A stretch of 17,984 nt of DNA from NCBI GenBank assembly GCA_905206345.1, contig CAJLGW010000038.1:1-17984 (forward strand), in the 5' to 3' direction. The position numbers and the translations under genes were made by a program. Below, piece by piece: positions 1 to 7,198 of the stretch. Below the pieces are notes generated by a model that had not been told where the DNA came from, did not search any database, and saw only the letters and a program-made list of their open reading frames with translations. The stretch is from an uncultured Sutterella sp. (GTDB taxonomy: Bacteria; Pseudomonadota; Gammaproteobacteria; Burkholderiales; Burkholderiaceae_F). Each line of letters opens with the position of its first letter. Position 1 is the first letter of the stretch.

Positions 1-1
1 T

Positions 2-1666
2 GATACGAACATCATGGGCAAGACAATCCATACGCTGATGACGCAGTCCAAGGCTCACATTGTCGCCATGACGGGTTCCTATTTCCGTGGCGACGCCGTG
101 AGAATCCTTGATGAACAGGATGAAGCCAAGTTCACGCAGGTGACTTACACGTACTATGAACAGCTCAACGGCTACAAGTATCTGAAGAGCCTTGGAATCG
201 GCTACCACTTCTATCAGGGGCGTTATTTCGAGGCCCTGCGCGAGGTTCTGGATCTCAATAAAAAGACCATCATTCACATCCCGAATGTCAATTCGATGGA
301 ATCCACCGGCGACAAGCTGACCGAGGTCGAGCGCATCATGGACGCCATTGGCGGAACACCCGTCAAGGATCCGGATACGGGCATTTATACGACCCGGGCT
401 CGCAACGGCAAAACGCTTCGCATTGCAGACCTTGTCACGGACGATGAAAATCGCGTCAAGGTCCTGACGTACCTTCGCAAGATCGAGAAGCGCGAGGACA
501 TGGACATCATCATCGCGTTGGGCATGGCCAAGGAAGGCTTTGACTGGCCGTGGTGCGAGCACGTACTGACGGTTGGCTATCGTTCATCACTGACCGAAAT
601 TGTTCAGATCATCGGTCGAGCGACGCGAGACTGCGAGGGCAAGGAGCACGCGCAGTTCACGAATCTGATTGCACAGCCCGAGGCCGATGACGCGGACGTG
701 ACGAATTCCGTCAACAATATGTTGAAGGCCATTACGGTATCGTTGCTAATGGAGCAGATCCTAGCGCCGAACATTACCTTCAAGCCTCGCTCGCTTCTGA
801 AGAAAGGCGAAGAGGTCCCTCCAGGCACGATCATCGTGGACGATGAAGGCGAGCACAAGGTTTCCCAAGAGGTGGCTGAAATCCTGACCAACGGCGGCTT
901 GACAAACGTCACGACGGCGGTGCTGCAGGACATTAATGCCGTGGGTAGGATTATCACCCACGCAATCAACGACAAGGAATTCACGCAGCTGGTGCTTCCC
1001 GGGATCGTGCAGGATCGGTTTCCGTCACTGGATACCGAAGACGTCAAGACAGTTGCCAAATTCGTGGAGCTTCAAATGAAGATTCACGCGGCTGGCGGTC
1101 AGATTGACGGCAATGGCCAACTGATTGACTCGGAAGGCCGAATCGTCATTGAAATCCCCGAAGAAACCCAGCCGAAGATCCACAAACCTCATGTCAACCC
1201 GCCGGCCGAGGAGGAGGGTGGTGAAGGCAAGAAGGGTGAAGGCGAGACCGGCGGCACGTCAGGCGGAACATCTGGCGTCAAGACCCCGACTCCCACAAAC
1301 GAGAAGCGGAAGAAGATTCACGAGCTTTTGAAGGTCGGAGACAAGTTCGTCAACATCGAAAACCTCAACATTGATTTGATTGCCGAAATCAATCCGTTCC
1401 AGGGCGCCTTTGAAGTGCTGTCGAAGTCAGTAGATGCGCCCATGCTCAAGACGATCAAGGATCAGGTGGTCGCCAATCGTGCCGGCGTCTCTGAAGATGA
1501 AGCACAGCTACTGTGGCCGAACATCGAGGAGTTCTTTGAGAGCTTCGGCAAGGAACCGTCCTCAAACTCCAATGACCCGTATGAAAAGCGCCTTGGCGAG
1601 GTTCTTGCCTTCATGCGAAAGCGTGTGCGCGAATTGCAGGCGTCTGGACAACTGGCGGCTAATTGA
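2..1666 (+). CDS. SF2 (DEAD/DEAH-type) helicase, 3' part only
   Basis: The frame is open to the left edge, so the gene starts outside the window; the first ATG at 14 is internal. The visible part begins just before helicase motif III (MTGSYFRGD, residues 19-27 counted from that ATG). It contains motif V (GMAKEGFDWP, 170-179) and motif VI with arginine fingers (QIIGRATRD, 198-206). The Walker A and DEAH motifs must lie upstream. A low-complexity E/G/K/T linker (nt about 1200-1310) separates the motor from a C-terminal region of about 120 residues that I do not recognise. The expected role is ATP-driven DNA or RNA translocation. The next gene follows after 8 bp and a third nuclease-like gene follows that, so it is probably the motor of a helicase-nuclease module. 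Antiviral function is inference from context. Confidence 0.85.
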   Translation, partial: DTNIMGKTIHTLMTQSKAHIVAMTGSYFRGDAVRILDEQDEAKFTQVTYTYYEQLNGYKYLKSLGIGYHFYQGRYFEALREVLDLNKKTIIHIPNVNSMESTGDKLTEVERIMDAIGGTPVKDPDTGIYTTRARNGKTLRIADLVTDDENRVKVLTYLRKIEKREDMDIIIALGMAKEGFDWPWCEHVLTVGYRSSLTEIVQIIGRATRDCEGKEHAQFTNLIAQPEADDADVTNSVNNMLKAITVSLLMEQILAPNITFKPRSLLKKGEEVPPGTIIVDDEGEHKVSQEVAEILTNGGLTNVTTAVLQDINAVGRIITHAINDKEFTQLVLPGIVQDRFPSLDTEDVKTVAKFVELQMKIHAAGGQIDGNGQLIDSEGRIVIEIPEETQPKIHKPHVNPPAEEEGGEGKKGEGETGGTSGGTSGVKTPTPTNEKRKKIHELLKVGDKFVNIENLNIDLIAEINPFQGAFEVLSKSVDAPMLKTIKDQVVANRAGVSEDEAQLLWPNIEEFFESFGKEPSSNSNDPYEKRLGEVLAFMRKRVRELQASGQLAAN

Positions 1667-1674
1667 GGCGTCGT

Positions 1675-2910
1675 ATGGCAAAACTGAGTTTTTTGGAATT
1701 TGCGTCCTCGACCCTCAAATCCAGCCCGTTACTCAAGAATGTAGAAGCGGCCAAGAAAAAGGTTCGGCCAAAGGATCCGGCTGTCATCAACTTTTTGGAG
1801 ATCCTTGACTTCTACAAGGCAAATGGGCGAGAACCGTCGATTACAGGGGATGTGAACGAGCGCAAGTTGGCGAACCAGCTTCGTGCTTATCGGACTCGCT
1901 TGAGAACCAAGGTCGAGCAGTATGACGATGTCGGTCTTCTTGATATGGCCGCCGAGGAAGAGCCCAAGAAGCAGCCAACCGGGGTTGTCAGGAGTTTTGC
2001 AGAGATGCTGAAGTCAGACAAGCACGGGTTGCTGGCCGGGGCTGATGCTTCCATCTTTGACATCAAGCATGTGAAGGATCGCAATGAGGCGCTTCGCAAC
2101 ATGCCGGACGAAATCGCATCTCGCAAGAGGTGCGCCGACTTCGGCATGTTCGAGAAGACCTTTAGAGACATCCAGCAAGCCATCGCGATGAAGACCGCGA
2201 AGGTGATGTGCTTCAGAAGCGAGGTTCAGGTCGACGTAGGCCATTTCTACGTTCTCAACGGGATTCTTTGTTATGTCGCTGAGATTCTGGACGATCGAAA
2301 GGAAGAGATCGCTCTCAACGCGGTCGAGCGTGACAATCCTCGTTTCCGAGTCATCTTCGACAACGGCGTCGAGACCAACATCCTGAAGCGTTCTCTCGCA
2401 CGTGCTCTCTACAAGGATCCGCACGGCCGTATCGTCATTCCGAGCGGTGAAGACACGGAGATTCTGGTGCCGGACACGGAGACTGAGAAGATGAGGGAGA
2501 CGGGATGCGTCTACATTCTGTCCTCCGAGACGACGGCACCCGCATTAGCGGAGATGAAGCGTCGAGGGATGCTTCACAAGATCGGCTTCTCGACTCAGGA
2601 TGTCATGGAGCGCATTCGTGGAGCGGAAAAGGATCCGACCTACCTGGAAGCACCGGTCAAGGTGGAAGCCAACATTCGCTGCTTCAATCTGGATCCGAGG
2701 AAGATGGAATCCCTCATCCATGCGTTTCTGGTGAATCAACGCATTTCCATGACGATGTACACACGAAGCGGAAAGGCTTATGTCCCTCGCGAGTGGTACA
2801 ACGTCGACCGAGACACGGCAATTGAAGTTGCACAGCATATTGCCGACGGCACGATCATGGAGTACCGCATGGACAACACCACGAATCGCATCAAGCGCGT
2901 CGAAAAATAG
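1675..2910 (+). CDS. GIY-YIG nuclease family protein (T5orf172/MUG113-type C-terminus)
   Basis: 411 residues from ATG 1675, preceded by GAGG at 1665-1668 with 6 nt spacing; a TTG at 1663 would add only four residues and overlap the helicase stop. The C-terminal third carries a GIY-YIG-like fold: CVYILS (about 278-283), LHKIGFST (about 300-307), an Arg-bearing helix (RIRGAEKDPTYL), a Glu-containing helix near the IHAFL segment, and PREWYNV near the end, typical of T5orf172/MUG113 nucleases. The middle (about 180-255) has a beta-rich segment (GHFYVLNGILCYVAEI, then FDNGVETNILKRSL) that I cannot name. The N-terminus is K/R-rich and may bind DNA. It is cotranscribed with the helicase upstream and the broken nuclease 11 bp downstream. 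It may supply the nicking or cleavage activity of the module; substrate unknown. Confidence 0.82.
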   Translation: MAKLSFLEFASSTLKSSPLLKNVEAAKKKVRPKDPAVINFLEILDFYKANGREPSITGDVNERKLANQLRAYRTRLRTKVEQYDDVGLLDMAAEEEPKKQPTGVVRSFAEMLKSDKHGLLAGADASIFDIKHVKDRNEALRNMPDEIASRKRCADFGMFEKTFRDIQQAIAMKTAKVMCFRSEVQVDVGHFYVLNGILCYVAEILDDRKEEIALNAVERDNPRFRVIFDNGVETNILKRSLARALYKDPHGRIVIPSGEDTEILVPDTETEKMRETGCVYILSSETTAPALAEMKRRGMLHKIGFSTQDVMERIRGAEKDPTYLEAPVKVEANIRCFNLDPRKMESLIHAFLVNQRISMTMYTRSGKAYVPREWYNVDRDTAIEVAQHIADGTIMEYRMDNTTNRIKRVEK

Positions 2911-2921
2911 GAACGAGAATC

Positions 2922-3797
2922 ATGAGTACGCAAGCCCCGGTTTTGTTTTCGCCCCTCAAAGTTGTCAAATTGCAGGATCATCCGGGCATTTCCGAGGCCT
3001 GCATTCAACAGGTTATGTTTGATCATCCCTCATTGTTAGGCCTGGGAAAAATCTACGGCCGGGACAAGGAGCGGGTGCAGCCGTCCGGCGGGCGCCTGGA
3101 CCTTCTTTTTCAAGAAGAAGACGGCAACACTCGATACGAGGTCTAAGTTCAGCTCGGCGCTACGGACGAAACGCACATCATTCGCACGATTGAGTACTGG
3201 GACCTTGAACGCAAGCGCTATCCGCAGTATGAGCATGTTGCCGTCATCGTTGCTGAGGAGATCACGGCTCGGTTCTTCAACGTTATATCGCTGTTCAACT
3301 CGAACATTCCCTTGATTGCCTTGAAGATGACGGCTATTGAGAATCCTGACGGTACGTTGGGCCTGATGTTCACCAAGGTGTTGGATTTTGCCAATACAGC
3401 TTTTGACGATGACGATGCGACTGCTGAACTGACTGACAGGTCGTACTGGGAAAAGAATTCTTCCAAGGAGGTCCTGAAGCTCGTCGACAGCATATTTGCC
3501 AGAGTCAAAGAGTTTGAGCCCAATGCAACACTGAGCTACAACAAGTTCTATCTTGGCATTTGGATCAATGGAAAACCCAACAACTTTGTGGTCTTCCGTC
3601 TCCGGCGCATGTATTTTCATGCGGAAATCAAGCTTGAGAGAACCCCCGAGACAGACGAACAGGTCGAGCAGAGCGTTTTTGAAGAGGTCAGCTACAAAGA
3701 CCGGCGGTACAAGTTCCGCGTGGATTCGCAAACCTCCGAGGAGGGATTCGAGTTTTTGAGCGGCTTGTTGGAGAAGTCGTACAAGGCCAATGCTTAA
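2922..3797 (+). pseudogene. PD-(D/E)xK-like nuclease with DUF5655-like C-terminus, interrupted by TAA
   Basis: The gene starts at ATG 2922 with AGGA about 9 nt upstream. It runs in one frame to TAA 3795-3797 (291 codons) except for an in-frame TAA at 3144-3146 (codon 75). Both halves read well: GRLDLLF and TRYEV before the stop, then VQLGATDETHIIRTIEYWDLE and EHVAVIVAEEITARF after it. RLDLLF fits the Asp strand and YEVxVQLG the Glu strand of PD-(D/E)xK nucleases. Relatives as I remember them have YEVE at the stop position, so the lost residue is probably the catalytic Glu (GAA to TAA is one substitution). The C-terminal third (about residues 180-290) resembles DUF5655: KFYLGIWINGKPNNFVVFR. 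A restart at Met 3312 would make only a 161-residue C-terminal piece without the nuclease core. A sequencing error is the main alternative. Confidence 0.75.
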
Positions 3798-3816
3798 GTA
3801 AAAAAGGAGAACGTTC

Positions 3817-3865
3817 GTCAATAACTCCCGCCTGAAGGCGGAGGCTTGAAAAAGCCTTTATTGAC
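3817..3865. repeat. Nested inverted repeats forming a three-way junction
   Basis: An outer 8-bp perfect stem (GTCAATAA 3817-3824 with TTATTGAC 3858-3865) encloses two hairpins. The first is CCGCC-TGAA-GGCGG (3828-3841), extended by CT/AG with one bulged C. The second is AGGCTT-GAAA-AAGCCT (3842-3857), which has a GNRA-type loop. The structure sits 20 bp after the broken nuclease gene and touches the IS630 remnant. On the + strand the second hairpin followed by TTATT could act as a terminator. Read on the - strand, CCGCCTTCAGGCGG followed by GTTATTGAC resembles the right end of IS200/IS605-type elements that carry tnpB. That assignment is from memory and uncertain. Confidence 0.6.
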
Positions 3866-4592
3866 TAGTAGTATGTACCACAAATAATTTCGCTAAAGCA
3901 CCGGATAAAGGTGCTTTAAGCTTTATATGGGCATTTTCCGTTGTAAATTGCCACGACACTCCGTTTTTCTTCCTTTGATTTCTTTTATCCTCCCATTGTT
4001 TGACATACTTTTTCATTAACGTCATCGTAGGAATTCGACGACTCAGGCACAGACTCTTTAAAACACTGAGCACATCTTCCATGTGAGCTACAAATTCGGC
4101 ACTGTGCTTTGGGGGGATTTTCCAATATTCGGTTCGGTGAGGTTTAAATTCTTTTTTTAGAGTCCTTGATATCGTCATCGGCGATACAGAGTCTGTAATC
4201 TTTAATTCAACCAGTTTTTCGGCCAACAATCGTACGGTCCACCGTGCTCGACCTTCTGGGGGATCTGAGCAGGCTAACTGCGTTAAGTGAGCTTCAAACT
4301 CACCGTCAAACTTCACGGGACGACAAGGTTTTTCTGGATTCTTTCGTTCTAAAGCCTCATCGATACCCCCTTGAACCATTCTTTTTTTCAAATGCTCTAG
4401 GCTGCGAGTCGTTACTCCTATCATTTTGGCAACATCAGCCGTTTTTCAGTGTCGGTGATTGTGTTTACCACTATCGAGCAGCAACAAGGCTCTGGCTAAA
4501 AAGACTTGTCGAGAAGGTCTCACTCCCAAAGTGTATTCTTCAAGCGTTTGACGTTCATTTTGAGTGAGTTTGTAGGTATAGCGTATCGACAT
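3858..4592 (-). pseudogene. IS630-type transposase, nonsense-mutated and core-deleted
   Basis: The reading frame starts at ATG 4592 (MSIRYTYKLTQNERQTLEEY). It has an in-frame TGA at codon 49 (4446-4448) and continues in the same frame to TAA 3858-3860. After the stop it shows the helix-turn-helix region (ADVAKMIGVTTRSLEHLKKR) and the second winged-helix segment (EGRARWTVRLLAEKL, PMTISRTLKK). It reaches AEFVAHMEDVL and then jumps directly to CLSRRIP and GVSWQFTTENAHIKLK, which in intact relatives form the C-terminal end. The DDE catalytic core, on the order of 150 residues, is therefore missing, with the junction near nt 4050. The stop codon lies outside the inverted repeat, in the outer stem of the adjoining fold. 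This copy cannot encode an active transposase. Confidence 0.85.
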
Positions 4593-4669
4593 GACTCTCT
4601 CCTGAGTTAATGATACTCAAGAGAGAGTTGACTTTCTTTTGTGCGAAAATACTAATGTTATGTTGTACT
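3867..4669 (-). mobile_element. Decayed IS630-family insertion sequence
   Basis: A transposase pseudogene is bounded by imperfect terminal inverted repeats. 3867-3893 and the reverse complement of 4643-4669 match at 18 of 27 positions without gaps, ending in a shared TTTCGC. The segment is AT-rich compared with the cluster to its left. IS630 elements target TA dinucleotides; TA occurs at several places near both ends, so the exact boundary and target duplication cannot be fixed. With about 800 bp it is shorter than intact family members (roughly 1.1-1.2 kb), as expected from the deletion within the transposase. Between the transposase start and 4739 there is no other gene, only the right IS end and an A/T-rich run. 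Confidence 0.7.
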
Positions 4670-4739
4670 TGTCTGAAACTTGTCTTTGTAACATTGGTAT
4701 TAACACTCTAACTATTTGAAAAATATTTATTTTTTTTAA

Positions 4740-5741
4740 TCAAAAGGTGTGATCAAAAAGCGATTCCGAGACATCGCCAATTGAGCAAATCGCCAAGATT
4801 TCCTCATCTTCCGTGAGCTTTAACAATTGACGAGGCTTTGCGTGGTTGGCAAGCAATCGGCAAGTGCAACCTCGCCCCAAAGCGGCAGCTGCCATGTAGG
4901 CCGCTTGAACCTTGGCTCCAACATCAATGGCTCGGGCCACAACGCTGATTTTATCTTGAGAGACATCTACGTCAAACGTCTTTTCAATGATTTTGGTGGT
5001 AAAGGTTTCTATCTTGCGCTTGTCTGAAACAAAGACCAAGTGTTGGCTCGCCAGTTTCATCCAAGGCTTGACTTCACCGAAGTGTTCACGTTGATCGTTG
5101 CCTTCAATGAAAAGAAGAACATTGCGTTTGGGCAGATACTTCCAAATGCCATTGGCCTGAACCACGTAAATATCCACTTCTTGCCAGTTAAAAGTCGAGG
5201 GCGTCGTGCGTTTTAAACTCGGACGGTTAATACCGTCACAAGCCCATAAAATGGCAGCTACTTCTTCTTCTGGAATCGTTTCACCGGAAAAGTCTCGTGT
5301 GGAGCGGCGCTTCATAAAAGCGTTATCCAACGTCATCGAGAAGTGAGCGCGGGGAGGCAATTCACGGATAACTGCGTCTTCGGGCAAACGTTCAAACGAT
5401 TCACTATCAATTTTGAAGCGATCGATCATTCGTTCCAACTCATCGATTTCGTACTTGTCGATAAAGTCATCCCACTTTTCACGAGACTTCTCTTGAACGT
5501 CATCCCACTCGATGGCAAGCGCTTTTTGCTTGCTACGAAAGCGAGCAATCATTTTAAGTTGATTGCTTTTGAGTTCCTCTTTAAGTTGTTGCTTCTTTTC
5601 CGACAACTCCTCAGAGAGCTCCAAGCGCTTACCCTTAATTTCATCAGAGAGCTCCGAGAACTCTTCACTGATGCGTTTTTTCTGAGTTTTGACCTGTGTC
5701 TTTAATGATTCAAGCTTTGTGTTTAACTTTTTGCCAATCAT
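4740..5741 (-). CDS. SagB/ThcOx-type nitroreductase with N-terminal coiled coil
   Basis: 333 residues; start ATG 5741 with an AAAGGAAG ribosome site. Residues 1 to about 105 are almost purely K/E/S/L-rich heptad-like helix (KTQKKRISEEFSELSDEIKG and onward), predicted to be a long coiled coil. From about 130 a nitroreductase domain follows: FMKRRSTRDFSGE (FMN phosphate-binding Arg cluster), ILWACDGINRP, TTPSTFNWQEVDIYVV, and a C-terminal VGAKVQAAYMAAAALGRGCT helix. The core matches the SagB/ThcOx-like branch of FMN oxidoreductases; the substrate is unknown. No signal peptide or membrane segment is apparent. It is the last gene of a - strand run, 88 bp after the ygbA-like gene, so it may have its own promoter there, though I found none convincing. 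The coiled-coil fusion is unusual and suggests oligomerisation or tethering. Confidence 0.8.
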   Translation of the reverse strand: MIGKKLNTKLESLKTQVKTQKKRISEEFSELSDEIKGKRLELSEELSEKKQQLKEELKSNQLKMIARFRSKQKALAIEWDDVQEKSREKWDDFIDKYEIDELERMIDRFKIDSESFERLPEDAVIRELPPRAHFSMTLDNAFMKRRSTRDFSGETIPEEEVAAILWACDGINRPSLKRTTPSTFNWQEVDIYVVQANGIWKYLPKRNVLLFIEGNDQREHFGEVKPWMKLASQHLVFVSDKRKIETFTTKIIEKTFDVDVSQDKISVVARAIDVGAKVQAAYMAAAALGRGCTCRLLANHAKPRQLLKLTEDEEILAICSIGDVSESLFDHTF

Positions 5742-5829
5742 ATTTGTACTTCCTTTCCAGGGTCCTATCTATCATTGTGTCACGGAAGAACATTGGAAAC
5801 TTTTGGGAATCCGTAAACGATGTAACAGA

Positions 5830-6225
5830 TTATTCGCCTTTAGCCTTTTTTTTCATTTCTCGAGGGTGCGGAGGGGCTTTTTTCAACGCTCGTAATAAAT
5901 GTTCCGAAGTTAGAATCGGGTGATAAAGAAGCATCGGTGCGCCTGAGGTTTTCATGACGGCCTTTATATGTGCTTTCTCATCACTTTTGTGGCAACGAAC
6001 GACGCATTTTGCGCACGTTGGTTTTTCCTCCCCATAAGGGCAACAAGCAAGGCGTGCCAAAGAGTAGCGAAGATGCTGACGGCAGTCATCACATAACGCA
6101 TTCGTTTTATGGGTCTTTTGGCAGTAGTACTCTGCCATGGCAATCAAGAGCTTTGCCTCTCTGCCCAAAAGTCCCTTTTCCAAACGCTCAACGTGCGGAA
6201 TAGGGGGATCAAATGTGTCCCACAT
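5830..6225 (-). CDS. ygbA: YgbA-like, nitrous oxide-stimulated promoter family protein
   Basis: 131 residues from ATG 6225, preceded by GGAAAGGA about 8 nt upstream. Recognised by its cysteine/histidine pattern: YYCQKTHKTNALCDDC, RLACCPYGEEKPTCAKC, VVRCHK, followed by AVMKTSGAPMLLYHPILTSEHLL. This is the PF11756 signature seen in E. coli YgbA. The conserved Cys residues suggest a bound metal. In enterobacteria ygbA belongs to the NsrR (nitric oxide) regulon and has been linked to recovery from nitrosative stress; the biochemical role is unclear. Here it lies 15 bp after a nucleoside hydrolase gene and is evidently cotranscribed with it, so NO control cannot be assumed. The tail (about 115-131) is K/P-rich and poorly conserved. 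Confidence 0.85.
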   Translation of the reverse strand: MWDTFDPPIPHVERLEKGLLGREAKLLIAMAEYYCQKTHKTNALCDDCRQHLRYSLARLACCPYGEEKPTCAKCVVRCHKSDEKAHIKAVMKTSGAPMLLYHPILTSEHLLRALKKAPPHPREMKKKAKGE

Positions 6226-6240
6226 GTGAGTGTCCTTTCC

Positions 6241-7188
6241 TTATTTGTTTTCCAAATTTTTAACGGCCTCCTCAATCAACTGCCAAAAACGCTTGTGATC
6301 AAGTTTGGTAGCAACAAACGTGTGGCAATCTTCTGGGGCTTTTTTACGAAGATCCGTTACCGTCATACCGTTGGTGTATAAGCCTCGGTATTCAACATGC
6401 ACAGGGGCTTGACGAACCTCGATGCAATCGGGGTCAATGACGTAGGCCACGGCGCAAGGGTCATGCACGGGCGGCTCATCAAAGCCTTTGCTCTTTTTGT
6501 ACGTCATGGAAAATTGCGTGAGCACATCCGTTAAGAATTTTCCAACCGGTGTTTTCATCTCTGCAATACGCGCTTTAACTTCGTCAGTTGCTAAGGCTTG
6601 ATAGGTGAGATCCAATCCCACCATCACAATTTTCCATTTTTCTTCAAAAACGATATGAGCGGCTTCGGGGTCGTTTTCAATATTAAATTCAGCCATCGGG
6701 CGGATGTTACCGATGTGATAACCACCCCCCATTAAAACCACTTCTTTAACGCGCTCTACGATGCGCGGTTCCATACGTGCAGCTAAGGCAATATTGGTCA
6801 ATGGGCCAATAGGGACAAGTGTCACCGATTTCTCAGGTTCACTCATAACGATGTCGATAATCATTTGAGCAGCATGACGGGGATCAACCTTAAAGTCAGC
6901 TTCGGGTAAAGTCGTACCATCAAGACCGGATTCACCATGAATGTTGGCGGCCACGACGACTTGATCACGCAACAAAGGGCGAGAAGCGCCCATGGCAACA
7001 GGAACATTTTCCATGCCGCAGAGCTTAGTGATTCTCAAGGCATTCTTCGTTACTTTTTCAATCGTTTGATTGCCGGCAACGGTTGTAATGGCTAAAACGT
7101 CAATATCAGGATTGCCGGCCGCTAACAAAAGGGCCACGGCGTCATCGTAACCGGGATCGCAGTCAATGATGATTTTTTTCATCGTCAT
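6241..7188 (-). CDS. Inosine/uridine-preferring nucleoside hydrolase (Rih family)
   Basis: 315 residues from ATG 7188 (AAAGG 7 nt upstream favours it over the second ATG two codons later). Family hallmarks are present: the Ca2+-binding N-terminal DCDPGYDDA (9-17), NIHGESGLDG (about 82-91), LVPIGPLTNIALA, EVVLMGGG, the ribose-contacting AEFNIENDPEAA, and the metal-ligand HDPCAVAYV near residue 240. The enzyme hydrolyses the N-glycosidic bond of ribonucleosides to free base plus ribose in the cytoplasm. RihA/RihB/RihC specificity cannot be decided from the sequence read by eye. Its gene follows ribokinase by 10 bp, which fits: ribose released here can be phosphorylated by that kinase and enter the pentose phosphate pathway. 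Confidence 0.93.
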   Translation of the reverse strand: MTMKKIIIDCDPGYDDAVALLLAAGNPDIDVLAITTVAGNQTIEKVTKNALRITKLCGMENVPVAMGASRPLLRDQVVVAANIHGESGLDGTTLPEADFKVDPRHAAQMIIDIVMSEPEKSVTLVPIGPLTNIALAARMEPRIVERVKEVVLMGGGYHIGNIRPMAEFNIENDPEAAHIVFEEKWKIVMVGLDLTYQALATDEVKARIAEMKTPVGKFLTDVLTQFSMTYKKSKGFDEPPVHDPCAVAYVIDPDCIEVRQAPVHVEYRGLYTNGMTVTDLRKKAPEDCHTFVATKLDHKRFWQLIEEAVKNLENK

Positions 7189-7198
7189 GATGAAACCT

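Noticed and set aside
1200..1310. Repeat-rich stretch in the helicase as a separate repeat element
   Set aside because: The repetition is codon-level (Glu/Gly/Lys/Thr) in an open frame and is best explained as a flexible protein linker.
1663..1674. TTG start for the GIY-YIG protein
   Set aside because: The ATG four codons later has GAGG at good spacing, and the TTG overlaps the helicase stop codon.
3312..3797. Independent 161-residue gene starting at Met 3312
   Set aside because: It lies in the same frame as 2922-3146, and conserved nuclease-family sequence fills 3147-3311, so it is the 3' part of one interrupted gene.
3036..3821. 261-codon - strand open frame opposite the broken nuclease gene
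   Set aside because: The + strand frame has a ribosome site, operon spacing and nuclease motifs on both sides of the stop. The antisense product shows no recognisable domain.
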